From positions 124,001 to 188,000 of the forward strand of contig NZ_JANCTD010000005.1 of NCBI RefSeq assembly GCF_024297185.1: a DNA stretch of 64,000 nucleotides, written 5' to 3'. The number at the start of each line of letters is the position of its first letter. The stretch's first letter is position 1. A program made the translations under genes and the position numbers. This document shows, piece by piece, positions 1 to 7,551 of this stretch. The notes beneath the pieces are model-generated. The model was not told the DNA's origin and made no database searches. It saw only the letters and a program-made list of their open reading frames with translations. The stretch is from Lewinella sp. JB7 (GTDB lineage: Bacteria > Bacteroidota > Bacteroidia > Chitinophagales > Saprospiraceae).

Positions 1-694
1 CGACCTCACCGTAGGCGGGGCGGGTGGCGTGCTTGACGAACAGGTGGTAGCCGGCCGCCGTCCGTACGGGCCCGAGTACCCGGTCGGTGGGGGCGGCATA
101 CAGCGCTTTCTCCAGGGGGTACATTCCGTTGGGCAGCGGGGCGCTGACGAAGCCGATCCGCCCCCCCCGGGGCTTGCTGTAGGTATCTTCGCTCAGGGAG
201 GCGGCCAGCTCGGCAAAGTTGTCGGGGGTGAGCCGCTCCCGAATTTCGGTTGCCCGCCGGAACACGGCTAGCGTGTCCGCCGGATCGTCAGAGGAGATCT
301 TGAGGAGTAGGTGACTGAAGTCCACGTCCTCTTGCTGGTGACCGTACAGTTCTTCCGTAAGCCGGTCGGTCACCTCCCGGTCGATGAGGTAGTTGTCGGC
401 CAGCTGCTTGCGATAACCTTCCAGTTCGTTTTGCAGGGCCGTGATGGTGTCGAGGCCCATGTCGCGCGCCCGTGCCACCTTTAGTTTGAAGCGCTCGTAG
501 AGGTCGAGATACTCCATAACGCTTTCCCGACTAAAGGTGGCCTCCTCCCCGTTGGTCTTGCTGTAGATGTAGCGAAACTCCCCGACCGTGACGGGATCTC
601 CGTTCACGGAAAAGAGTACGTCACTGTCCCGCTGCGCGAGCAGGGGGTAGGTGAATAGTAAGGAAGCTGCGAGCCCGAAGAAGTATTTGATCAT
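1..694 (-). CDS. Peptidylprolyl isomerase, PpiC/SurA type (N-terminal part, cut by window edge)
   Basis: The reading frame is open from an ATG at 694 to the window edge, giving the first 231 residues. A signal peptide (residues 1-20, hydrophobic, ending LLAQ) points to the periplasm. A SurA-like helical region follows, with the opening LFSVNGDPVTVGEF typical of SurA/PpiC chaperones. From about residue 126 a parvulin domain starts (DVDFSHLLLK, then SKPRGGRIGFV, then GPVRTAAGYHLFVK), the hallmark PpiC pattern. Known family role: cis-trans prolyl isomerisation and chaperoning of outer-membrane proteins. The rest of the protein lies beyond the window. The gene is divergent from the flippase and has a perfect -7 box (740-747) about 45 bases upstream of the start. 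Confidence 0.9.
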   Translation of the reverse strand, partial: MIKYFFGLAASLLFTYPLLAQRDSDVLFSVNGDPVTVGEFRYIYSKTNGEEATFSRESVMEYLDLYERFKLKVARARDMGLDTITALQNELEGYRKQLADNYLIDREVTDRLTEELYGHQQEDVDFSHLLLKISSDDPADTLAVFRRATEIRERLTPDNFAELAASLSEDTYSKPRGGRIGFVSAPLPNGMYPLEKALYAAPTDRVLGPVRTAAGYHLFVKHATRPAYGEV

Positions 695-739
695 TGGTGT
701 CTGTTAATGCCGTCGCAAATAAAAAGGCCCGTGGGGGCC

Positions 740-747
740 GCAAAAGT
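740..747 (-). promoter_or_regulatory. Promoter -7 box for the PpiC-type isomerase
   Basis: Read on the minus strand this is TACTTTTG, matching the Bacteroidota -7 consensus TAnnTTTG, 45 bases upstream of the ATG at 694. No clear -33 TTG was found at the usual spacing. Confidence 0.5.
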
Positions 748-792
748 AACCATTTTCACCGGGTGCTTATTGCGGTCTCCCTACCTTGCGGC

Positions 793-2274
793 GTGTCACT
801 GAAGAAGCTCTCGGGCGAAACCCTGGTCTACGGTCTCAGCAGCATTCTGGGTCGCTTGCTCAATTTCGCCCTGGTTACCCCCTTCATCACCCGGGTAATG
901 ACGGAGGGCGAGGTTGGCGAGGTTGGCAACCTGATGTTCTGGACGGCCCTCCTGATCGCTCTGCTGGTCTTCCGGATGGACACCGCCGTGTTTCGCTTCG
1001 CCAGTCGGGGAGAGTACGATCCGCGCGACGTGTTCCGGCGTGCCCAGCGGCTGGTCATCGTCCTAACGTGCGCCGTCATCGGTCCGCTGCTCGCCTTTTC
1101 CGATCCCATTGCCGAGTTGCTGGAGGCTCCCCGGGCCGCCACCTACGTACAACTGGTGCTGATCACGATCGCCTTCGACGCCCTGAGCGCGGTGCCCCTG
1201 GCACGGCTGCGACTACAGCAGCGCTCGTGGTTCTTCGTTGCCGTAAATCTGGGCAACGTGGTCGTGAATATCCTGCTGATCTACTTCCTCCTGTACTACC
1301 TGCCGTCGTACGCACCCGACTACTTCGAACCGTCTTTCCGGGTCGGTTACTACCTGATCTCGATTGCGGCGGCCGCCGGACTGCGCTACCTGGTTTTGTT
1401 GCTGGACGGGTTCCGACAACCCCGCTCGGCCGCCCGCGGAGACCTGCTGGACGATCTCAGCACCACCGTTCGGGCCCCGACCCTGCGCCGGCTGCTGCGT
1501 TACAGCCTTCCCCTCACGGTCGTTTCCGTGGCCGGCATCGCCAACGCCCTCGCCGGGCCGAGTATTCTGATCGACTACGACGATGCCCTGGCCGGGTACT
1601 TCACCGCGGCCCTGCGGATGGCCGTCTTCCTGAATCTCTTCGTCACGGCTTACCAGTACGCCGCCGAGCCCTTTTTCTTCCGGCAGTCGGGTGCTGATCT
1701 GGCGACCGCCGACCGGGGTATCTACGCGGATGCCATGCGGGCGTACGGCCTGGTGGGAACGCTGGGCAGCGCGGGCATCATTCTGGGGCTTCCGTGGTTG
1801 CAGTACTTCATCGGGCCCGACGTGCGGCCCGGACTGGTGGTGTTGCCCATACTGCTGGCCGCCAACTTCCTCTTCGGCATCTACAGCAACCTGAGCATTG
1901 CCTATAAGCTGACCGACCAGACCTTTCTCGGGGGGGTAATCGCCGCGATCGGCACCGTCTTCGCGGTCGGCGGCCCCCTGTTCTTTACCGCACGCTACGG
2001 CATCTACGCGCCGGCGGTGGGCATGCTGCTCTGTTTTCTGGTCATGTGCATCCTCGCCAACCTGGTTTCCCGACGCTACTTTCGGGTGGACTATCCCTTC
2101 GGCCGCCTGCTTGTTTACGCGGTCCTGGCCGTGGGCGCCTGCCTGCTGGGAGAACAGTCCACGGCCCTGTGGTGGCGGGTACTGCTGCTCCTGGCGCTGG
2201 TGGCCGCGCTCGGCCTGATGGAACGGAAATGGCTCCGTCGTACATTTACGGGCGGGGCCGCAGGAGCGGTGTAA
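793..2274 (+). CDS. Polysaccharide/lipid-linked oligosaccharide flippase (MATE/MviN-like, Wzx type)
   Basis: An integral membrane protein of about 493 residues with roughly 12-14 hydrophobic segments throughout. The opening SLKKLSGETLVYGLSSILGR with conserved LNFALVTPFITRVM is characteristic of polysaccharide biosynthesis flippases of Bacteroidota. Known role of the family: moving undecaprenyl- or lipid-linked glycans across the inner membrane for O-antigen, capsule or exopolysaccharide. The frame can be extended to a TTG at 694, but that extension is charged, unlike the family N-terminus, and would overlap the divergent gene; the GTG at 793 fits better. No glycosyltransferases lie beside it, so the glycan is unknown. 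The next gene, a lipoprotein, starts 16 bases after its stop and is probably co-transcribed. Confidence 0.85.
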   Translation: MSLKKLSGETLVYGLSSILGRLLNFALVTPFITRVMTEGEVGEVGNLMFWTALLIALLVFRMDTAVFRFASRGEYDPRDVFRRAQRLVIVLTCAVIGPLLAFSDPIAELLEAPRAATYVQLVLITIAFDALSAVPLARLRLQQRSWFFVAVNLGNVVVNILLIYFLLYYLPSYAPDYFEPSFRVGYYLISIAAAAGLRYLVLLLDGFRQPRSAARGDLLDDLSTTVRAPTLRRLLRYSLPLTVVSVAGIANALAGPSILIDYDDALAGYFTAALRMAVFLNLFVTAYQYAAEPFFFRQSGADLATADRGIYADAMRAYGLVGTLGSAGIILGLPWLQYFIGPDVRPGLVVLPILLAANFLFGIYSNLSIAYKLTDQTFLGGVIAAIGTVFAVGGPLFFTARYGIYAPAVGMLLCFLVMCILANLVSRRYFRVDYPFGRLLVYAVLAVGACLLGEQSTALWWRVLLLLALVAALGLMERKWLRRTFTGGAAGAV

Positions 2275-2290
2275 ATCCAGTTGAAAAGCC

Positions 2291-2959
2291 ATGTTTCCCA
2301 GAATACTTCCCCTTGCTATTTTAACCCTGCTGCTGGCCGGGTGCGCGGTACCCTTTAAAAAACGGAGCCTCCTCGTCATCGGCGACAGCAACGGGGCCGC
2401 CGCCCAGGGTTGGGTGGCCCAGCTGCAACAGATCCGGGGCGGGGGGCCGCTGGTGAATACCTCCGTCTCCGGCAACACCTTCGGCTTCCCGGACGACGGG
2501 GTGGAGCGTAATACCCTGGAAAACCTGACCCCCTACCTGCGGCGGGGGTACGCCGAAATGGGTGCCATCGATGAGATCATTATCGCACTGGGCACTAACG
2601 ACTGTAAGGAAAAGTTTGCCGACCGGCGGGAAGAGATCGGCCGGCACCTGCAAACACTGCTTCAACGCACGCGGGCCTTCTTCGCGGAGCGCGGACAGGA
2701 AGTGCCCCGGATCGTGCTCGTAACGCCCCCGCCGGCGGGGGCGGACGACCGCGTGAGCACCGAATTTCGGGGGGTGAAGGCGTGTACCGCCACCCTGAGT
2801 GATTTCCTGCGCGAGATTGCCGTCGGGGAGGGCTACTGCGTCGCAGACCTGCAGCAAAAGCCCGGCGATGCCGTGTTGGTACATTCCGACGACGGTATTC
2901 ACTTCACCGCGCAGGGATACCGGATGCTTGCCCGGAGTATCGTCAGTGCCTGCTACTAA
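2291..2959 (+). CDS. SGNH/GDSL-type hydrolase lipoprotein
   Basis: A 222-residue protein with a lipoprotein signal (LLLAGC, lipidated Cys18), so probably anchored in the envelope. Block I of the SGNH family is GDSN (residues 31-34, nucleophile Ser33), block III is ALGTNDCK, and block V is DDGIHFTAQGYRML with the Asp-x-x-His pair. These are the known catalytic residues of SGNH esterases, which act on acyl or acetyl esters of lipids, glycans or peptidoglycan; the substrate cannot be read from the sequence. The position 16 bases after the flippase suggests a role in modifying an exported glycan, which is inference. Its stop overlaps the stop of the convergent exbD by a few bases. Confidence 0.85.
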   Translation: MFPRILPLAILTLLLAGCAVPFKKRSLLVIGDSNGAAAQGWVAQLQQIRGGGPLVNTSVSGNTFGFPDDGVERNTLENLTPYLRRGYAEMGAIDEIIIALGTNDCKEKFADRREEIGRHLQTLLQRTRAFFAERGQEVPRIVLVTPPPAGADDRVSTEFRGVKACTATLSDFLREIAVGEGYCVADLQQKPGDAVLVHSDDGIHFTAQGYRMLARSIVSACY

Positions 2960-3483
2960 CGCCGGCTACCCTCCACGTCATTGGGTTCGGCTTCACTGAG
3001 TACGAGGGGGATCTCCCGGCGTACCCGTTGTTTCTGCGCATCGCTAAGGAATTCGTATGCCTTCGCGTAGCGTCGGTGAGATTCTTCGTCCCACAGGTCA
3101 CGGTACGCCGCTAATAGCGCATCGTACACCGTGATATAGCGGGTATAGGAGGTGCTGCGGTCGTGCACCAGGCTCACGACGGCCTGCCGCGGATTGCGGC
3201 CGGGCGTATGTACGAACGCTCGGAGACGATCGGACAATTCGCTGACCCGTGCCCGGTCTTGTCCGATAAGGAGCTCGTCTCGTGCGTTGACCACGACCGA
3301 GAGGACGTGGGGTGTAGCCTGCGGCGGCCGGGCCGGATCCCAGGGCGGCAATTTCACGAGTACGCCGCTCTCGTTAGCGATCGTGGTAGTGACCAGGAAG
3401 AAGATGAGCAACAAAAAGGCGATGTCGGCCATGGAGCCGGCATTCACGGCGGGGGACTCCCGGCGCGGCGTGCGGTCATGCAT
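2956..3483 (-). CDS. exbD: ExbD/TolR family biopolymer transport protein (orphan)
   Basis: A 175-residue protein with a short cytoplasmic N-terminus, one membrane helix carrying the conserved ion-conducting Asp (SMADIAFLLLIFFLVTTT, about residues 17-34), and a periplasmic domain. The family couples the proton gradient to TonB or Tol with an ExbB/TolQ partner. Here no ExbB, TolQ or TonB gene is adjacent: upstream at 62 bases is a potassium channel on the same strand and downstream is a convergent lipoprotein. The periplasmic part is longer than in the shortest ExbD proteins and has a charged tail (residues 125-175), as in second ExbD paralogues of Bacteroidota. It must share a partner encoded elsewhere. 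Confidence 0.85.
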   Translation of the reverse strand: MHDRTPRRESPAVNAGSMADIAFLLLIFFLVTTTIANESGVLVKLPPWDPARPPQATPHVLSVVVNARDELLIGQDRARVSELSDRLRAFVHTPGRNPRQAVVSLVHDRSTSYTRYITVYDALLAAYRDLWDEESHRRYAKAYEFLSDAQKQRVRREIPLVLSEAEPNDVEGSRR

Positions 3484-3545
3484 AGTGAAAGATTTGCTTT
3501 CCCGGGAGATGCGGGAATGACCGGCGGTGGCGGCCGATTCCGCGT

Positions 3546-4373
3546 TTATTCCTCCGCGTTCAGCCTTCCCCCGCAGTACTTGCAGTATACGGCGTCGTCG
3601 TCGTGGCCCTCCTTGGCACAGAAGCGGCAGACCTGGGTATTGGTCCGGTAGCGGGTACGCTTTTCCTTCATCATTTCGCTGGTGACGATGCCGGTCGGTA
3701 CGGCGATGATCGCGTAGCCGATGATCATCACGACGGCGGAGAGGAATTGCCCGACCTGAGTCTGGGGGGTAATGTCACCGTAGCCGACGGTGGTGATGGT
3801 TACGATTGCCCAGTACACCGCCCGGGGAATGGAGGAAAAGCCGTCGTTGGAGCCCCCCTCGATGAGGTACATGATGGCGCCGATGATGATGACCAGTAAA
3901 GTGACGGCGAATAGGAATACGGCAATTTTATTCCGACTATCCTTGAGCGAACGTCGTAGTTGATCGCCTTCACTCAGGTAGTGGCCGAGTTTGAAAACCC
4001 GGAAAATGCGCATGAGTCGCAGAATGCGGATAATCAAAAAATACTGGCTGTTGGGGATCAGTAAGCTCAGGTAGGACGGTAGAATGGCCATAATGTCGAC
4101 GATCCCGTAGAAACTCAGGGCGTACTTCATGGGGCGCACCGTGACCCAGAGCCGCAGGCCGTATTCGATGGTAAACACGATGGTCAGAAACCACTCCGTG
4201 TAGAAGAAAAGCTTACCGTACCGCTGATTCCAGTCTTCGGAACTCTCCAGCATGACCGCTACGATCGATATACCAATGAAAATCATCAGCACGATATCGA
4301 AATACCTCCCCGTGCGGGTGTCGGCTTCGAATATGATCTCGTGAATGCGGTCGCGTAACCTGCGGTTGGGCAT
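3546..4373 (-). CDS. Voltage-gated-type potassium channel with C-terminal zinc ribbon
   Basis: A 275-residue ion channel. Segments S1-S4 occupy about residues 20-135; S4 carries spaced arginines (IIRILRLMRIFRVFKL), the voltage-sensor pattern. The pore helix and selectivity filter are TITTVGYGD at about residues 192-200, diagnostic for K+ selectivity, followed by the inner helix. The tail after residue 245 has two CxxC pairs (CRFC and CKYC) separated by an acidic stretch, which looks like a small zinc ribbon and is unusual for this family. No RCK/KTN domain is present. A TACCTTGA box lies about 25 bases upstream. The protein probably forms a tetramer in the inner membrane. Confidence 0.9.
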   Translation of the reverse strand: MPNRRLRDRIHEIIFEADTRTGRYFDIVLMIFIGISIVAVMLESSEDWNQRYGKLFFYTEWFLTIVFTIEYGLRLWVTVRPMKYALSFYGIVDIMAILPSYLSLLIPNSQYFLIIRILRLMRIFRVFKLGHYLSEGDQLRRSLKDSRNKIAVFLFAVTLLVIIIGAIMYLIEGGSNDGFSSIPRAVYWAIVTITTVGYGDITPQTQVGQFLSAVVMIIGYAIIAVPTGIVTSEMMKEKRTRYRTNTQVCRFCAKEGHDDDAVYCKYCGGRLNAEE

Positions 4374-4417
4374 AAAGGAGGGAAGGATGGTGGGTCAAGG
4401 TAAGCAATTAGGTCGCC

Positions 4418-6388
4418 TCATCCCGCGCTTCGCCGGGGAAGAACGTCGCTAAACGGTATGCGCACCCGCACCTGCGTCCCCGCCGCCTCCCCGTCCGGGT
4501 GGTACAGGTCGATAATCTCTACCCAGTTGGTCTGCTCATCCGAGAGCAACTGTAGGCGCGATTCGGTGATCTCGGTTCCGCGCGACTGGTGGTGGATCCG
4601 GGTTTCGTCGCGGGCCTGGGCCTCCCGTACCTTTACCCGTCCGATGCCGTCGTCGGTCACGGTAGCCAAAAGGTGATCGTCGCCGTCGGGCATAAAGCGG
4701 ACGTCGATGTGACCGCTGGGTTGCCCCCGCAGTCCGTGTTCGATGGCGTTCTCGACGTAGGGCTGCAGGATCATGGTCGGGATACCGATGATGTCCTCTT
4801 CCAGTTCTCCGCTCAGGTAGACCTCGTACGTCAGTTGCCCCTCGAACCGTAGGTGACGGTTGATCTCCAGGTAGTCGGTGAGAAATTTTCGTTCTTCTTC
4901 CAGGCTGATGTACTCGCGATTGGTGTACTCCAGGCTCTGGCGCATCAGCATGGCAAACTTAGCCAGGTACTTACTGGCGGTCGCGGCATTGTTGGTCGAG
5001 ATGAACGACTGGATGCTGTTAAGGGCGTTGTAGAGGAAGTGGGGGTTCATCTGCGCGCGCAGGGCACGCAGTTTCAGCTGGCTGGCGCGCAGTTTTAACT
5101 GCTTATTCTCCTGCTCCCGCTCCTCGGCCCGGAACTGGGCGGCGAACTGCTGCTGCCGCATAATGTCGATCTGCTTGTGGAAGCGCAGATTGTACTGATC
5201 GTAAGTGCAATGGTGACGGTAAGCCGCTTCGAAATCCTTCGTGTTCGCGTAAGCGATTGAGAGGTAGAGGTAGGCGTCAGCTACCATACTTAGAAGACGG
5301 GGATCGCTGGTCGTGTCGTCCACCCCCGCGACGGGCAGCGTTCGGTGGAGCTGCTCGATGGCCGGAATCCACTCGTCGTTGTTCATGAGCAGGGTAGCGC
5401 GCATGAAGCCGATGCTGGCCAATTCGACGCGTTCGGGAAGCCGCTCGGCGCGGTACAGTTCTTCGGCCCGGTCGAGGTAGCGGGAGGCCTGATCCGCCTG
5501 GCCCAGGTGATGGTAACAGCCCCCCAGGTTGGCGTAGGCCGCCGCCAGCGCGCTGGTCGAACCGTTGGCCTGACTGTCTACGATGGACTGGAAGTAGGCG
5601 AGGGCTTCCGCATACTCCCCCGCGGAGACCAATTCCTTTCCGAGGTTGAGTTGGTGCCAGGGTAGACGGGCGCGTAGTCCGATCCGCTCGCAGCGTTGGA
5701 TGGCCTTTTCGAAGGCCGCGACGGCAAGCTCCGTTTCGCCGCTGTTCTGGTAGACCGAACCGATGCCCGACTGCGTGAGGGAGTAGAAATAGTGATCCTT
5801 GGGGGTCAGTTCGAAGGTACCACCGGTGAGTAGGTTCTCCGCCTCCAGGAACTTGATGGTGGCTTTCGGGTAGCTGAAGTACAGCAAGTAAAGATAACCG
5901 TGGCGGCAGGCGGCCTGGGCCCGTAGCCGATCGCTGGGGTAGGATTCCAGCAGGCGGTAGCAGCGGTCGAGGTAGTTGCCGGCCGCTTCCGTTTCTCCCT
6001 GATTGCTGAGGTGACCGGTATAGGCGAGGTATATCTCGAGGCGATCGGCGATATCTCCCCGCTCCTCGGCGATGGCCAGCGCCGAACGGTAGGGTGCATC
6101 GGCCTGCTCGTAGCGGTATTCCTGGCTTTCGAGATTCGCCAGGGCGAGGTAGTAATTGAAGCGATAGTCGCGGCCGGTAGAATTTTCCAGGGGCGGAAGT
6201 TCGGCGGCGAATTCCCCGAGTAGTCGTAGTTGTTCGGTCAGAAGCTCCCTCGCCCGGCGGGGGCGGGTGTAGACGTACTGACGGAGCAGGGAATCAATCA
6301 GGTCGATCCGATCGGGCCCTGCGGGCACACCGTCGGGGGTGGCCCCAAGCGCATCCGGTCCCGACGGTGGCGCGTCGCGGTCGAACAT
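4418..6388 (-). CDS. Cytoplasmic TPR-containing LytS-type sensor histidine kinase
   Basis: About 656 residues. Residues 20-370 are helical tetratricopeptide-like repeats (for example ANLGGCYHHLGQADQASRYL), then a charged coiled coil (about 375-425), then a His_kinase (LytS/YehU) domain with the phospho-acceptor motif MNPHFLYNALNSIQSFI, an N-box (LQPYVENAIEHGL) and a G-box (VTDDGIG). No signal peptide and no membrane helix is visible, which is unusual because most TPR kinases of this phylum have both. The frame extends to a GTG at 6442, but the ATG at 6388 lies cleanly 31 bases after the stop of the small peptide gene and gives a normal N-terminus. The natural partner is the LytTR regulator upstream (6681-7445). 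Confidence 0.9.
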   Translation of the reverse strand: MFDRDAPPSGPDALGATPDGVPAGPDRIDLIDSLLRQYVYTRPRRARELLTEQLRLLGEFAAELPPLENSTGRDYRFNYYLALANLESQEYRYEQADAPYRSALAIAEERGDIADRLEIYLAYTGHLSNQGETEAAGNYLDRCYRLLESYPSDRLRAQAACRHGYLYLLYFSYPKATIKFLEAENLLTGGTFELTPKDHYFYSLTQSGIGSVYQNSGETELAVAAFEKAIQRCERIGLRARLPWHQLNLGKELVSAGEYAEALAYFQSIVDSQANGSTSALAAAYANLGGCYHHLGQADQASRYLDRAEELYRAERLPERVELASIGFMRATLLMNNDEWIPAIEQLHRTLPVAGVDDTTSDPRLLSMVADAYLYLSIAYANTKDFEAAYRHHCTYDQYNLRFHKQIDIMRQQQFAAQFRAEEREQENKQLKLRASQLKLRALRAQMNPHFLYNALNSIQSFISTNNAATASKYLAKFAMLMRQSLEYTNREYISLEEERKFLTDYLEINRHLRFEGQLTYEVYLSGELEEDIIGIPTMILQPYVENAIEHGLRGQPSGHIDVRFMPDGDDHLLATVTDDGIGRVKVREAQARDETRIHHQSRGTEITESRLQLLSDEQTNWVEIIDLYHPDGEAAGTQVRVRIPFSDVLPRRSAG

Positions 6389-6419
6389 AGCTGGATCCGG
6401 AGTCGTGGAACGGACGGTC

Positions 6420-6569
6420 TTACTGGGGCATGATGCCGCCACAGACCCGCCGGAACCAGTAGCCGCGACGTTTGCCGCCGGTTACCTGATCCATGGTGTC
6501 CCGATCCAGTACATTGATCTTCTGATCTCGTTTGAGTTCTTCGATCGTTTTCTTGCCATTTTGCGCCAT
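6420..6569 (-). CDS. Small double-glycine leader peptide (possible signal or RiPP precursor)
   Basis: A 49-residue ORF too short for common gene cut-offs. Residues 1-32 form a charged leader with ELKRDQKINVLDRD then MDQVTGG at 26-32; the Leu..Met..Val-Thr-Gly-Gly spacing matches double-glycine leaders of Bacteroidota natural-product precursors and of peptide pheromones. The remainder, starting KRRGYWFRRV and ending CGGIMPQ, is a 17-residue basic, aromatic core with one cysteine. A perfect TATATTTG -7 box sits 50 bases upstream, and the kinase start follows 31 bases downstream, so it heads that transcript. No C39 peptidase/ABC exporter or modifying enzyme is in the window. Its existence as a gene is well supported by motif plus promoter; the function is inferred. 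Confidence 0.7.
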   Translation of the reverse strand: MAQNGKKTIEELKRDQKINVLDRDTMDQVTGGKRRGYWFRRVCGGIMPQ

Positions 6570-6618
6570 GAGACGGTGGTGATTATTTGGTATTCAGTAT
6601 TTCCTAAAAGATGCCGCC

Positions 6619-6626
6619 CAAATATA
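6619..6626 (-). promoter_or_regulatory. Promoter -7 box for the peptide-kinase transcript
   Basis: Minus-strand TATATTTG, a perfect match to TAnnTTTG, 50 bases upstream of the peptide ATG at 6569 and 55 bases after the stop of the LytTR gene. It implies the peptide and kinase can be transcribed separately from the regulator. Confidence 0.55.
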
Positions 6627-6680
6627 GGGGCTGGCCCTCAGTAAGCTACCGACCAAAAATAGTGAATATATCCTATTCGT

Positions 6681-7445
6681 TTATAAAACATCCTGCAGCA
6701 TCCGCAGCTGCGTCATAAAGGCGGGACGGCGCCGGCGACTGACTTCGATGCGCATGTCGTCGTCCATCACCAGGTACCCACCTTCCCCCTTAACGAACTT
6801 CTTCATGTAGTTCATATTGATGACGTGTCTTTTATGAACTCGGTAGAAATTGAAGGGGGCCAGCATATCCTCGTAGAGTTTAATGGTCTTGGAGGCGGTG
6901 ATGCGCTGAGCGCCGGACAGATAGATGTGGGTATAATTATCCTCGGCCTCGAAGCGGATGATATCCCGAATCTTAACGAAGTGGATGCCGTCGACCCCAC
7001 CGATGCTCAATTTGTCGAAGGCATTGGGGTGGTTCTGGTACTGACGCATGATCTCCAGCCGCTCGTCCGTACGGGCCAGCTGCCGGGGTTTTACGCGGCT
7101 GACGGCCTCGATGAGGCAGTCCGGATCGATGGGTTTCAGGATGTAACCGATGCTCGAGTAGTTACACGCCTTCATGGCGAACTGATCGTAGGCCGTAACG
7201 AATATGATGTCGAAGTTAATGGGACGCAGCCGTTCCAGGAGCTGAAAGACCTTCCCATCGCCCAGGTTGATGTCCAGAAAGGCGAGGTCGGGATTGATGT
7301 CATCCCGTTCGAAGAGCCGGCAGCCCGATTCCACGCCGTCCGCCTCCCCGATCACTTCCACGTCCCCGCAGTGGAGGTTGAGCATCTGCTTCAGGTTGAT
7401 CAGGCCCTTGCGTTCGTCCTCAATGATCACGGCGTTCAGCAGCAT
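6681..7445 (-). CDS. LytTR-family response regulator
   Basis: A 254-residue regulator. Residues 3-120 are a receiver domain with the acidic pocket (IIEDE, residues 7-11), the phosphorylated Asp58 in LAFLDINLGDG, and the conserved Lys in YILKPID. Residues about 150-254 are a LytTR DNA-binding domain (IIRFEAEDNYTHIYL, FYRVHKRHVINMNYMKKF). Such regulators bind direct repeats upstream of target genes, typically for exported or surface factors. An extension to a TTG at 7475 overlaps the -7 box, so the ATG at 7445 is preferred. It is encoded just upstream of the peptide and the cytoplasmic LytS-type kinase on the same strand, forming a regulator-peptide-kinase cassette. Confidence 0.93.
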   Translation of the reverse strand: MLLNAVIIEDERKGLINLKQMLNLHCGDVEVIGEADGVESGCRLFERDDINPDLAFLDINLGDGKVFQLLERLRPINFDIIFVTAYDQFAMKACNYSSIGYILKPIDPDCLIEAVSRVKPRQLARTDERLEIMRQYQNHPNAFDKLSIGGVDGIHFVKIRDIIRFEAEDNYTHIYLSGAQRITASKTIKLYEDMLAPFNFYRVHKRHVINMNYMKKFVKGEGGYLVMDDDMRIEVSRRRRPAFMTQLRMLQDVL

Positions 7446-7472
7446 ATAATTCGGTTGTAGTTTAAGATTGTC

Positions 7473-7480
7473 CAAAACTA
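7473..7480 (-). promoter_or_regulatory. Promoter -7 box for the LytTR regulator
   Basis: Minus-strand TAGTTTTG, matching TAnnTTTG, 27 bases upstream of the ATG at 7445. It excludes the in-frame TTG at 7475 as the start because that codon lies inside the box. Confidence 0.5.
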
Positions 7481-7551
7481 CGAAATGCGATTCGGAGAGC
7501 GTTTGGTCTGCCCAAATTGAATTTAACCTCTAAAACGCTGCTGACGAACGC

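Noticed and set aside
716-738. Terminator-like hairpin (GGCCC / GGGCC then T-run) in the leader of the PpiC-type gene
   Set aside because: It sits at the predicted transcription start, so the 5' arm may not be transcribed, and no upstream minus-strand gene ends here. Probably incidental.
694-792. Upstream TTG extension of the flippase
   Set aside because: The extra residues are charged and unlike the family N-terminus, and the extension would overlap the start of the divergent gene.
1213-2478. 421-codon minus-strand ORF opposite the flippase and SGNH lipoprotein
   Set aside because: Gln/Gly/Arg-rich, spans two genes on the other strand and has no domain-like pattern.
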